A DNA stretch of 6,135 bases from Candidatus Egaibacter danicus (GCA_011391115.1 JAABRC010000121.1:1-6135), one strand, 5' to 3'; positions 1-6,135 are shown, counted from the stretch's first letter. Numbers and translations: made by a program. The notes: generated from the sequence alone by a model not told the origin.

Positions 1-374
1 CGCTTGATGCCTTTACGGCCGTGGGAGGCCATCACGATCAAGTCACATTTCTGTTTTTTTGCCGCGGAGACGACTGCATCCGACACCAGATCGGACTTCA
101 CGGTGATTGCTTTGACGACAACGCCTTTGCCTTCAGCAAGTTTCTTCACCGCGTCAACGATGGTTTGTCCATCCATGGCCCACTGCTTTTCAACCCGGCT
201 GATTTCGCTGACGGGCAATGCAAGACCGCCCTCAAAGTAGCTTTGCGGGTATCTTGGGACTACTTTCAGGGCGACCAACTCGGCGCCGCATAGTGCGGCC
301 ATTGCAATGGCGCTGTTGACGGCCTTTTTGGACAGGCTGGAACCGTCGGTTGCTACCAGAATACGCTTGTACAT
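1..374 (-). CDS. Universal stress protein, UspA family (C-terminus cut off by window edge)
   Basis: Read on the minus strand from the ATG at 374-372, this gives 124 codons before the left edge, beginning MYKRILVATDGSSLSKKAV. The opening strand with an acidic residue (ILVATDGS, Asp10) is the usual nucleotide-binding start of the Usp fold. The segment CDLIVMASHGRKGIK (about residues 110-124) is the second half of the family signature; Gly119 and Gly122 fit the first part of the ATP-binding G-x2-G-x9-G-S/T motif, whose remainder lies outside. Family members are about 140-150 residues, so roughly 20-25 residues are missing. A Shine-Dalgarno AGGAG sits 5 bases before the ATG. These cytoplasmic proteins help cells survive stress and energy limitation, usually by binding ATP or other proteins; the exact role here is unknown. 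The gene is divergent from ccoI and shares the intergenic FNR/Anr-type box, so oxygen-dependent control is plausible. Family assignment is firm. Confidence 0.93.
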   Translation of the reverse strand, partial: MYKRILVATDGSSLSKKAVNSAIAMAALCGAELVALKVVPRYPQSYFEGGLALPVSEISRVEKQWAMDGQTIVDAVKKLAEGKGVVVKAITVKSDLVSDAVVSAAKKQKCDLIVMASHGRKGIK

Positions 375-428
375 AGTCGCTCCTAAAATGTAATATGGTA
401 CAGCTTACACGTCGGATATGGCCACGCT

Positions 429-442
429 TTGATATGTATCAA
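429..442. promoter_or_regulatory. FNR/Anr-type binding site, perfect half-sites
   Basis: The sequence TTGAT-ATGT-ATCAA matches the FNR/Anr/FixK consensus TTGAT-N4-ATCAA at all ten defined positions. FNR and Anr are oxygen-sensing iron-sulfur regulators that activate cbb3 oxidase genes when oxygen falls; FixK-type proteins share the same site. The box lies 36 bases upstream of the ccoI ATG and 54 bases from the usp ATG on the other side. The site match is seen directly; the identity of the regulator is inferred, because no regulator gene lies in the window. Confidence 0.88.
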
Positions 443-464
443 GTATCAGGATGATCCAGTCCGG

Positions 465-470
465 CACACT
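465..470 (+). promoter_or_regulatory. Candidate -10 element of the ccoI promoter
   Basis: CACACT matches TATAAT at only 3 of 6 positions, but its 5' end lies 29.5 bases from the centre of the FNR box, as expected when the activator is centred at -41.5. The following bases make ACACTTC, the same block found at the same offset downstream of the ccoN box. The predicted transcription start is near 477, just before the ccoI ATG at 479. This is inferred from spacing; the hexamer alone would be unconvincing. Confidence 0.45.
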
Positions 471-478
471 TCAACCTC

Positions 479-2854
479 ATGTTCCCAGCCGCTTTTGTAT
501 TGCCTGAGAAGTTTGCGACTGTGGAAGCTTCTACGGAACTACCTGCGCCTGCTCCCAGCGGAAAAGAAGCCTTGAGACTGCTGGATGATCCACATGAGTG
601 GAGTGCATTCAGTCGGGTTTGTGGTCCCGACCCCGCGCTTTGGGAGTCCAGTGTGGTGATCGAAGGCATGCACTGCGCCGCTTGTTCGCTGACGGTCGAG
701 GAGGCTCTTGGCAGGGTGCCAGGCGTTGTCAGCGCCCAGGTCAGCGCCGGTAGTCATCGGGCACGCGTCGTATGGTCGGCCTCGAAGGTCAGTCCTTCCG
801 GATGGATGCAGGCCGTTGCTGATAGTGGCTACCGCGCAGTGCCAGCAAACGATGTGTTTGCCAGCGAGCGTCGCAAGGTTGAAACCCGAAAAGCCCTCTG
901 GCGCTGGCTGGTTGCAGGCCTATGCATGATGCAGGTGATGATGTACGCGTGGCCCGCTTACATTGCTCAACCCGGTGACCTGACCGGTGAGATGGAGCAA
1001 TTGCTGCGCTGGGCGTCCTGGGTTCTCACATTGCCTGTGATTCTGTTTTCCTGCGGGCCTTTTTTCAGGAATGCCCTGCGTGATGTTGCGCAGACCCGCA
1101 TCAGCATGGATCTGCCAGTGGCGCTGGGTATGGCTATTACCTTTGCGGTGAGCACGGCAGGCACGTTTCAACCAGAAGGCGTGTTCGGCCAGGAGGTCTA
1201 TTTCGACTCCCTCACCATGTTCGTCTTTTTCCTGCTGACCGGGCGCTGGCTGGAACTTCGATTGCGGGACCGTACGGCAGGGGCTCTTGAAGCGCTGATG
1301 AACCGCCTTCCTGACAGTGTGGAACGTCTGCAGCCCGGTGGCCAGTTTGAGCGTGTGGCGGTGCGCCGGTTGGTGGTTGGTGACCTGGTCCGGGTGCATC
1401 CGGGTGAGGCTTTCTCCGCAGATGGGGTTATTGAGCAGGGGTCTACCCAGGTGGACGAGGCATTGCTGACCGGAGAATCACGTCCGGTAACACGCGGCGC
1501 CGGAGCACTGGTCGTTGCAGGCAGTCACAACCTGAGCGCTACCGTTCAGGTGCGGGTGCAATCTATTGGGTCGGACACCCGGTTTGCGCAAATCGTTGCG
1601 CTGATGGAAAGCGCCTCGGCCACCAAGCCGCAAGGGGCGCAACTGGCGGATCGACTTGCAAAGCCTTTTTTGGTGACCGTCTTGCTCGCGGCGATTGCTG
1701 CCTGCGCATGGTGGTGGAGCCGCGACCCTGGTCATGCACTGATGGTGGCGGTAGCTGTGCTGGTGGTTACCTGTCCGTGTGCACTGTCCCTGGCTACGCC
1801 TGCGGCCATGCTGGCTGCTGCTGGATCACTGGCACGCAGCGGTGTGCTGGTGCGCAGATTACAGGCGTTTGAAAGTCTGGCCACCGTGGATACCCTGGTG
1901 TTTGACAAGACCGGTACCCTGACGCGGGATGCGATGGTTTTGGGTTCGGTTGAGACGCGTTCCGGGGTTTCACCTGACGAAGCCGTTGCCATGGCGGCGG
2001 CCCTGGCAGAGCACTCCCTGCATCCTGTCTCAAGGGCGTTGAGTCTGGCCGCACAACATCGAGCGGGTGGTGGCGTGAAGTCCCGGAGTCTGGTCTGTGA
2101 TGCCGTTGTCGAAACGTCCGGGGAGGGCGTCGCTGGCGCAGTGATCGACAAACGGCCAGACGCGAATGCAGAGCCCATCTCCCTCAAGTTGGGGTCTGCG
2201 CGTTTTTGCGGTGTTTCGTCTACCAAAACCGGAGGCTTGCAGGCATACCTGAGCGACGGCAAGGGTTTGGTGGCCACATTCGGACTGATGGAAGACATTC
2301 GCCCGGAGGCCCGCGCTGTAGTCAAACAGTTGAAGGACGACGGGGTTTCTGTGCATATGTTATCGGGCGACAACCCGGCATCGGTTGCGCGCGTGGCAGA
2401 GCTGGCGGGAATTTCCAGCGCAAAGAGTACCTGCTCACCTGGCGACAAGCTCAACTTTCTGCGTAACCTGCAGGCTTCAGGGCACAAAGTGGCCATGGTG
2501 GGTGATGGCCTGAATGATGGACCTGTTCTTGCCGGTGCCAATGTGTCGTTCGCGTTTGGTCGGGCGGTACCGCTGGCGCAGGCGCAGGCCGATTTCGTGG
2601 TGCTTGGCGATAGCCTCATGAACGTGGTTCAGACGCTGAAGCTGGCCCGACGTACACTGGCAATCGTTCGCCAGAATCTGTGGTGGGCACTGATTTACAA
2701 CGCGGCCTGCATCCCGCTGGCTGTTGTCGGATTCCTGCCCGCTTGGCTGGCTGGATTGGGCATGGCGGCCAGTTCACTGCTGGTCGTTCTCAATGCGTTG
2801 CGGCTGGCCCGTGGTGTGCAAAACACTCCTCTTGGGGTGCTCAAGGAAGCTTGA
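479..2854 (+). CDS. ccoI: Copper-translocating P1B-type ATPase for cbb3 oxidase assembly
   Basis: CcoI (FixI) uses ATP to move Cu(I) across the inner membrane so that CuB can be inserted into CcoN. The 791-residue protein has, in order: a heavy-metal-binding domain (about 57-122) with GMHCAAC at 63-69; membrane helices near 144-163, 173-194, 211-230 and 240-258; the actuator loop with TGES at 331-334; two further helices including the CPC metal site (Cys432-Pro-Cys434); the phosphorylation motif DKTGT with Asp476; the nucleotide-domain His515-Pro516; GDGLND at 675-680; and two final helices with N733, Y740-N741 and M762-x2-SS, N772, the Cu(I) P1B-1 pattern. All catalytic motifs are intact. 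Linkage to ccoS and ccoNOQP favours CcoI over a copper-resistance CopA. The ATG at 479 is the only ATG before the conserved region but has no Shine-Dalgarno. TTG at 500, GTG at 521 or TTG at 572 are possible alternatives, the last just before the LLDDPHEW segment. The start is less sure than the function. Confidence 0.95.
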   Translation: MFPAAFVLPEKFATVEASTELPAPAPSGKEALRLLDDPHEWSAFSRVCGPDPALWESSVVIEGMHCAACSLTVEEALGRVPGVVSAQVSAGSHRARVVWSASKVSPSGWMQAVADSGYRAVPANDVFASERRKVETRKALWRWLVAGLCMMQVMMYAWPAYIAQPGDLTGEMEQLLRWASWVLTLPVILFSCGPFFRNALRDVAQTRISMDLPVALGMAITFAVSTAGTFQPEGVFGQEVYFDSLTMFVFFLLTGRWLELRLRDRTAGALEALMNRLPDSVERLQPGGQFERVAVRRLVVGDLVRVHPGEAFSADGVIEQGSTQVDEALLTGESRPVTRGAGALVVAGSHNLSATVQVRVQSIGSDTRFAQIVALMESASATKPQGAQLADRLAKPFLVTVLLAAIAACAWWWSRDPGHALMVAVAVLVVTCPCALSLATPAAMLAAAGSLARSGVLVRRLQAFESLATVDTLVFDKTGTLTRDAMVLGSVETRSGVSPDEAVAMAAALAEHSLHPVSRALSLAAQHRAGGGVKSRSLVCDAVVETSGEGVAGAVIDKRPDANAEPISLKLGSARFCGVSSTKTGGLQAYLSDGKGLVATFGLMEDIRPEARAVVKQLKDDGVSVHMLSGDNPASVARVAELAGISSAKSTCSPGDKLNFLRNLQASGHKVAMVGDGLNDGPVLAGANVSFAFGRAVPLAQAQADFVVLGDSLMNVVQTLKLARRTLAIVRQNLWWALIYNAACIPLAVVGFLPAWLAGLGMAASSLLVVLNALRLARGVQNTPLGVLKEA

Positions 2855-2991
2855 TGGACATTCTGTATTTGTTGATTCCCCTGTCTGTCGTCCTCGTTTT
2901 TTTCATATTGGGCGGGCTGTGGTGGGCTATTGATCGCGGTCAGTTTGAGGATATCGAGGGTGAAGGGGAACGAATTCTGAAGGATTCTTAA
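2854..2991 (+). CDS. ccoS: cbb3 oxidase maturation protein CcoS
   Basis: This 45-residue protein begins MDILYLLIPLSVVLVFFILG. It has one hydrophobic helix (about 3-24), then the family hallmark GLWWAIDRGQFED (21-33) and an acidic, hydrophilic tail. CcoS is a small inner-membrane protein; in Rhodobacter, loss of CcoS leaves cbb3 oxidase without its haem b, haem b3 and CuB cofactors, so it acts in late maturation of CcoN rather than in electron transfer. Its ATG overlaps the ccoI stop codon as TGATG, and an AAGGA Shine-Dalgarno lies within the end of ccoI, so the two are almost surely co-transcribed and probably translationally coupled. A longer reading of the same frame from 2680 would overlap ccoI by 175 bases and is not credible. 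Confidence 0.93.
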   Translation: MDILYLLIPLSVVLVFFILGGLWWAIDRGQFEDIEGEGERILKDS

Positions 2992-3007
2992 GAATTTTCG
3001 CCTGCAT

Positions 3008-3021
3008 TTGATTTGTGTCAA
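3008..3021. promoter_or_regulatory. FNR/Anr-type binding site upstream of ccoN
   Basis: TTGAT-TTGT-GTCAA matches the TTGAT-N4-ATCAA consensus at nine of ten defined positions; the only change is G for A at the first base of the right half-site, a common variant. Its centre at 3014.5 is 67 bases before the ccoN ATG. The position suits an activator site at -41.5 for a start near 3056. cbb3 operons are classical FNR/Anr/FixK targets, which supports the call. Confidence 0.85.
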
Positions 3022-3043
3022 CCCGAGGCACCTTGCCCCGAAA

Positions 3044-3049
3044 GACACT
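3044..3049 (+). promoter_or_regulatory. Candidate -10 element of the ccoNOQP promoter
   Basis: GACACT matches TATAAT at 3 of 6 positions and starts 29.5 bases from the centre of the FNR box, the class II spacing. The 7-base block ACACTTC at 3045-3051 repeats the one at 466-472 in front of ccoI at the identical offset from its box. The call rests on this shared geometry, not on the hexamer quality. Confidence 0.5.
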
Positions 3050-3081
3050 TCGAACCGAAGTAAACGAAGAAGAGGTAAAAA

Positions 3082-4518
3082 ATGGCATTTTCTAACCAGC
3101 AGGCGACTGTCTACAACGATACCGTTGTGCGGCAATTCGCCATCATGACGGTCGTCTGGGGTGTAGTGGGCATGCTGGTCGGCGTGATCATTGCGGCCCA
3201 GTTAACCTGGCCGGAGTTGAATTTCGGTATTTCCTGGCTGAGTTATGGTCGATTGCGGCCATTGCATACCAACGCGGTGATTTTTGCGTTTGGTGGTTGC
3301 GGTTTGTTTGCTGCTGCCTACTATGTTGTGCAACGCACCTGTCAGGTGCGGCTGTTTGGCGACAAACTGGCCGCCTTTACCTTTTGGGGTTGGCAACTTG
3401 TGATTCTGGCCGCTGCGATTTCCCTGCCGCTGGGATTTACCCAAGGCAAGGAGTACGCCGAACTGGAATGGCCGATTGATATCCTGATCACGCTGGTCTG
3501 GGTTTCTTTTGCCATTGTGTTCTTTGGAACCGTCGGCACCCGCAAGGTTAAACATATCTATGTGGCCAACTGGTTCTTCGGTGCCTTCATTCTGGCGGTG
3601 GCAATCCTGCACCTGGTTAACAGTGCAGCCATCCCTGCTGGCATGATGAAGTCTTATTCGGCTTACGCGGGTGTTCAGGACGCCATGGTTCAATGGTGGT
3701 ACGGCCACAATGCGGTGGGCTTCTTCCTGACCGCTGGATTCCTGGGCATGATGTATTACTTCATCCCCAAACAGGCGGGTCGTCCTGTCTACAGCTATCG
3801 CTTGTCTATCGTTCACTTCTGGGCGCTGATCTTCACCTACATGTGGGCGGGTCCTCACCATCTGCACTACACCGCGCTGCCTGACTGGACCCAGTCCGTC
3901 GGTATGGTGTTCTCCCTGATTCTGCTGGCTCCCAGCTGGGGCGGCATGATCAACGGCATCATGACGCTGTCTGGCGCGTGGCACAAGCTGCGTGACGATC
4001 CCATCCTGCGCTTCCTGATTGTGTCACTGTCCTTCTACGGCATGTCCACTTTCGAAGGCCCGATGATGTCCATCAAGACAGTCAACGCCTTGAGCCATTA
4101 CACCGACTGGACTGTAGGCCACGTGCACTCCGGTGCTTTGGGCTGGGTCGGTTTGGTCACCATGGGTTCGATGTATTACCTGATCCCGCGCCTGTTCGGT
4201 CAGAAACAGATGTATAGCGTCAAGGCCATTGAGGTGCATTTCTGGACCGCCACTATTGGTATCGTGATCTACATCGCAGCCATGTGGATTGCCGGCGTGA
4301 TGCAGGGCCTGATGTGGCGCGCTGTCAACGCCGACGGCACCCTGACCTATACCTTTGTGGAGTCCGTCAAGGCAACCTTCCCCTTCTATGTGCTGCGGTT
4401 GACCGGTGGTTTGCTCTATTTGAGCGGCATGCTGATCATGCTGTGGAACGTGCTGAAAACGGCCACTGCCGGACGTGCGGTGAGTGTCAACATTCCCGCT
4501 GCAGTCGCACACGCTTGA
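3082..4518 (+). CDS. ccoN: cbb3-type cytochrome c oxidase subunit I (catalytic)
   Basis: CcoN is the oxygen-reducing, proton-pumping subunit in the inner membrane, holding haem b and the haem b3-CuB centre. The 478-residue protein is hydrophobic throughout, as expected for about 12 membrane helices. The key residues are all visible: His62 (LHTN) and His349 as haem b ligands; His209 (WWYGHN), His259 and His260 (AGPHHLHYT) for CuB; Tyr253, the expected His-crosslinked active-site tyrosine; Glu325 (TFEGP); and His347 (VGHVH) for haem b3. Each is two positions later than the residue I recall for the Pseudomonas stutzeri structure, an almost gap-free match. Length is typical. The ATG at 3082 has AGAGG 6 bases upstream. 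The gene opens the ccoNOQP operon and is followed 13 bases later by ccoO. Nothing suggests damage. Confidence 0.98.
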   Translation: MAFSNQQATVYNDTVVRQFAIMTVVWGVVGMLVGVIIAAQLTWPELNFGISWLSYGRLRPLHTNAVIFAFGGCGLFAAAYYVVQRTCQVRLFGDKLAAFTFWGWQLVILAAAISLPLGFTQGKEYAELEWPIDILITLVWVSFAIVFFGTVGTRKVKHIYVANWFFGAFILAVAILHLVNSAAIPAGMMKSYSAYAGVQDAMVQWWYGHNAVGFFLTAGFLGMMYYFIPKQAGRPVYSYRLSIVHFWALIFTYMWAGPHHLHYTALPDWTQSVGMVFSLILLAPSWGGMINGIMTLSGAWHKLRDDPILRFLIVSLSFYGMSTFEGPMMSIKTVNALSHYTDWTVGHVHSGALGWVGLVTMGSMYYLIPRLFGQKQMYSVKAIEVHFWTATIGIVIYIAAMWIAGVMQGLMWRAVNADGTLTYTFVESVKATFPFYVLRLTGGLLYLSGMLIMLWNVLKTATAGRAVSVNIPAAVAHA

Positions 4519-4519
4519 C

Positions 4520-4524
4520 AAGGA
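4520..4524 (+). promoter_or_regulatory. Ribosome binding site that fixes the ccoO start
   Basis: AAGGA lies 7 bases before the ATG at 4532, just after the ccoN stop (4516-4518). An in-frame ATG at 4484 lies inside ccoN, has no such site, and would add 16 residues without similarity to CcoO; the ATG at 4532 is therefore chosen. Confidence 0.85.
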
Positions 4525-4531
4525 CCACATC

Positions 4532-5158
4532 ATGGCAAACAACAATTCAAAATCCGGCATCTCGCACGAGATGATTGAGACCAACAATTTCCTGATGATT
4601 GTCCTCATCCTTCTGGTTCTGCTGGTGGGTGGGTTGGTGGAAATCGTTCCGCTTTTCTTCCAGAAGTCCACCACTGAGCCGATCAAGGGCATTCAGCCCT
4701 ATACGGCTCTGCAACTGGCTGGGCGGGATGTTTACGTCCGCGAAGGCTGCTACAACTGCCATTCACAGATGATTCGTCCTTTCCGCGCTGAAACATTGCG
4801 CTATGGTCACTACTCGGTGGCTGGTGAGTCCGTATATGACCATCCCTTCCAGTGGGGAAGCAAGCGCACGGGGCCAGATCTGGCGAGGGTGGGTGGCAAA
4901 TACAGTGATGAATGGCATCGCATTCATCTGGTGAACCCGCGTGACGTGGTTCCCGAGTCCAATATGCCGGCTTATCCCTGGCTTGAAAAGAGCGCGGTAG
5001 ACGCCGCCTCAATGCCAGCTCACATGAAGGCCCTGCGTACGGTGGGCGTACCTTATACCGACGAGCAAATCGCCAAGTCGGTCGAAGAACTCAAGGGCAA
5101 GACGGAGCTGGAAGCCACCATTGCTTACCTGCAGGTCTTGGGCTTGGCTCTCAAATAA
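4532..5158 (+). CDS. ccoO: cbb3-type cytochrome c oxidase subunit II (mono-haem cytochrome c)
   Basis: CcoO is a membrane-anchored c-type cytochrome that takes electrons from CcoP and hands them to haem b of CcoN. The 208-residue protein has a short polar N-terminus, one membrane helix (about 20-43), and a periplasmic domain with a single haem site Cys73-Tyr-Asn-Cys76-His77 in the typical setting [17 protein letters not shown]. Met145 in [11 protein letters not shown] is the expected sixth haem ligand. The segments [10 protein letters not shown] and [21 protein letters not shown] are hallmarks of the family. Length is normal. It follows ccoN by 13 bases and precedes ccoQ by 15, each with its own Shine-Dalgarno, so it is part of one operon. 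Confidence 0.98.
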   Translation: MANNNSKSGISHEMIETNNFLMIVLILLVLLVGGLVEIVPLFFQKSTTEPIKGIQPYTALQLAGRDVYVREGCYNCHSQMIRPFRAETLRYGHYSVAGESVYDHPFQWGSKRTGPDLARVGGKYSDEWHRIHLVNPRDVVPESNMPAYPWLEKSAVDAASMPAHMKALRTVGVPYTDEQIAKSVEELKGKTELEATIAYLQVLGLALK

Positions 5159-5173
5159 GGCAAGGAGCAAACC

Positions 5174-5311
5174 ATGGATATCAATACCCTTCGGTCCATT
5201 GCAACGGTGGCAAGTTTTGTGACTTTTCTTGGCATCGTCTGGTGGGCTTGGTCCAGGCGGCGTTCCGCGGACTTTTCTGAAGCTGCCAACCTGCCTTTCG
5301 AGCAGGACTGA
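5174..5311 (+). CDS. ccoQ: cbb3-type cytochrome c oxidase small subunit CcoQ (FixQ)
   Basis: This 45-residue protein starts MDINTLRSIATVASFVTFLG, has one membrane helix (about 8-26, ending IVWWAW), then a basic stretch SRRR and a polar tail with ADFSEAANLPFEQD, typical of the CcoQ/FixQ family. CcoQ is a single-span subunit that stabilises the assembled oxidase, chiefly by holding CcoP in the complex; it binds no cofactor. The Shine-Dalgarno AAGGAG lies 6 bases before the ATG. Its position between ccoO and ccoP is exactly as expected and carries most of the weight for so short a sequence. Confidence 0.93.
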   Translation: MDINTLRSIATVASFVTFLGIVWWAWSRRRSADFSEAANLPFEQD

Positions 5312-5334
5312 GACTCTCCGAATAAGGAATAAAA

Positions 5335-6135
5335 ATGAGTGACTTCACAAGTAACTTCTGGTCAATTTATGTCACGGCTATAACGGTGGTAGGTATCGTC
5401 GCCTGCGCGCTGTTGCTGTGGTTCAGCGGCAAGGCGAAAGCTATGACCGCTCATGACAACACCACGGGCCACGTTTGGGACGGTGACCTGCGGGAAATGA
5501 ATAACCCCCTGCCTCGCTGGTGGGTATGGCTGTTCGTTATCACCATCGTGTTCGCTCTTGTCTACCTGGCCATGTACCCTGGTTTGGGCAACTTTGCGGG
5601 CAAGCTGGGCTGGACGCAAGCTGGTCAGTATCAGGCAGAAGTTGACAAGGGCAACCGCGAAGTGGCCCCGCTTTACGCCAAGTTCACGGCCATGAAACCT
5701 GAAGACGTGTCACGAGATCCCCAGGCCAAGGCCATTGGTGAGCGCCTGTTCATGAACAACTGCTCACAGTGCCACGGCTCAGATGCGCGCGGTGGCAAGG
5801 GTTTCCCCAACCTGACTGATGCAGATTGGCTGCACGGTGGCGCACCTGAAAAAATCAAGGAAACACTGGCCTTGGGGCGCATCGGCAACATGCCTCCTAT
5901 GGGTGCTGCTGTGGGTACGTCTGACGATGTCAAAAATGTGGCCAACTATGTGCTGAGCCTGTCCAACAGCCCGCATGATTCTGTCAAGGCTGCACTGGGT
6001 AAGTCCAAATTCGTGGTGTGCGCCGCCTGTCACGGCATGGATGGGAAAGGCAATCCGGCTTTGGGTGCTCCCAACCTGACCGATGACGTCTGGCTTCATG
6101 GCTATGGCGAAAATGCAGTGATTGCCATGGTGAAC
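5335..6135 (+). CDS. ccoP: cbb3-type cytochrome c oxidase subunit III (di-haem cytochrome c), C-terminus cut off by window edge
   Basis: CcoP receives electrons from soluble or membrane cytochromes c and passes them to CcoO. The visible 267 residues show two membrane helices (about 10-30 and 62-82) around the conserved loop HVWDGDLREMNNPLPRWW, then two haem c domains: Cys143-Ser-Gln-Cys146-His147 and Cys229-Ala-Ala-Cys232-His233. Met186 or Met189 in NMPPMG is the likely axial ligand of the first haem; the matching Met of the second domain should lie just beyond the edge. Family members are about 300 residues, so roughly 35-40 are missing. The reading frame is open to the last base, so this is a window cut, not a truncated gene. 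The Shine-Dalgarno AAGGA lies 6 bases before the ATG; ccoQ ends 23 bases upstream. Confidence 0.97.
   Translation, partial: MSDFTSNFWSIYVTAITVVGIVACALLLWFSGKAKAMTAHDNTTGHVWDGDLREMNNPLPRWWVWLFVITIVFALVYLAMYPGLGNFAGKLGWTQAGQYQAEVDKGNREVAPLYAKFTAMKPEDVSRDPQAKAIGERLFMNNCSQCHGSDARGGKGFPNLTDADWLHGGAPEKIKETLALGRIGNMPPMGAAVGTSDDVKNVANYVLSLSNSPHDSVKAALGKSKFVVCAACHGMDGKGNPALGAPNLTDDVWLHGYGENAVIAMVN

Larger units (their letters stand above)
375..478. promoter_or_regulatory. Divergent promoter region between usp and ccoI
   Basis: This 104-base gap between two outward-facing genes contains a single FNR/Anr-type palindrome centred at 435.5. Rightward, a -10-like CACACT begins 29.5 bases from the box centre, the spacing of class II FNR promoters. 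Leftward, weak -10 candidates are TAAGCT (minus strand, 407-402, 3 of 6 consensus matches) and TACCAT (400-395, 4 of 6). The first lies near class II spacing and would leave a leader of about 20 bases including the usp Shine-Dalgarno. Which direction or directions the box serves cannot be decided from sequence alone. No terminator or other gene is visible here. Confidence 0.7.
2992..3081 (+). promoter_or_regulatory. ccoS-ccoN intergenic region with the ccoNOQP promoter
   Basis: These 90 bases separate the maturation genes from the structural operon. They hold an FNR/Anr-type box at 3008-3021, a -10-like GACACT at 3044-3049 and the ccoN Shine-Dalgarno AGAGG at 3071-3075. The predicted start near 3056 gives a leader of about 26 bases. 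No convincing rho-independent terminator lies after ccoS, so read-through from ccoIS into ccoN is also possible. Confidence 0.75.

Noticed and set aside
21..293. Plus-strand open frames over the first 300 bases
   Set aside because: They are shadows of the minus-strand universal stress protein gene, which has a family signature and a good ribosome site.
451..507. A possible 18-codon upstream reading frame overlapping the ccoI start (ATG at 451, stop at 505-507)
   Set aside because: It would lie mostly upstream of the transcription start predicted from the FNR box, has no good ribosome site and encodes nothing recognisable.
1732..2619. A 295-codon open frame on the minus strand inside ccoI
   Set aside because: It lies wholly antisense to an intact P-type ATPase with all catalytic motifs; its translation is Ser/Ala/Arg/Thr-rich with no recognisable domain, the usual product of reading GC-rich codons backwards.
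2984..2999. Palindrome ATTCTTAAGAAT followed by TTT at the end of ccoS, as a possible terminator
   Set aside because: It is AT-rich and has no loop; folding would leave only about four weak base pairs, and the T-run is short. It is unlikely to stop transcription.
3202..3984. A 260-codon open frame on the minus strand inside ccoN
   Set aside because: It is antisense to ccoN, hydrophilic and His/Gln/Arg-rich as expected from the complement of membrane-protein codons, and has no family resemblance.
4024..4692. A 222-codon minus-strand frame across the ccoN-ccoO junction
   Set aside because: It is antisense to two well-supported genes, and its low-complexity His/Gly/Asp-rich part mirrors ccoN; no domain is seen.
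1..6135. Mobile element, CRISPR array, tRNA/rRNA, phage or defence genes
   Set aside because: I looked on both strands and saw no direct-repeat arrays, transposase motifs, RNA genes or unexplained coding stretches; the window is almost fully occupied by known oxidase genes.

Overview
The window is an ordinary but nicely complete locus for the cbb3-type (high oxygen affinity) cytochrome c oxidase of a proteobacterium. From memory of the families, the gene order (usp <- -> ccoI-ccoS-ccoN-ccoO-ccoQ-ccoP), the CcoI and Usp protein sequences and the moderately high GC content look most like Burkholderiales, probably the Comamonadaceae/Rhodoferax neighbourhood. That placement is an inference; no search was run.

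Layout. Bases 1-374 (minus strand) hold a universal stress protein gene that runs off the left edge. Bases 375-478 form a divergent promoter region with a perfect FNR/Anr-type palindrome, TTGAT-ATGT-ATCAA, at 429-442. The plus strand then carries ccoI (copper-transporting P1B-type ATPase, 479-2854) and, overlapping it by one base, ccoS (45 residues, 2854-2991). A 90-base gap contains a second FNR/Anr-type box (TTGAT-TTGT-GTCAA, one half-site mismatch) at 3008-3021. The structural operon follows: ccoN (3082-4518), ccoO (4532-5158), ccoQ (5174-5311) and ccoP (5335 to beyond the right edge). Each of ccoN, ccoO, ccoQ and ccoP has a clear Shine-Dalgarno sequence 6-7 bases before its ATG.

How the genes work together. 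CcoN is the catalytic subunit with haem b, haem b3 and CuB. CcoO (mono-haem) and CcoP (di-haem) pass electrons from soluble or membrane cytochromes c to CcoN, and CcoQ is a small membrane subunit. CcoI moves Cu(I) across the inner membrane for the CuB site, and CcoS is needed for cofactor assembly of CcoN. The two FNR/Anr-type boxes suggest that maturation and structural genes are switched on together at low oxygen, perhaps with the divergent usp gene. Other genes often linked to such loci (ccoG, ccoH, an fnr/anr regulator, hemN) are not in this window and may lie beyond the edges.

I found no sign of a previously undescribed system, mobile element, CRISPR array, RNA gene or phage. The points most worth checking are regulatory: the two FNR boxes are each followed at exactly the same distance by the same 7-base block (ACACTTC), which predicts similar class II promoters. 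If that is right, ccoI mRNA would begin about two bases before the annotated ATG, which lacks a Shine-Dalgarno sequence.
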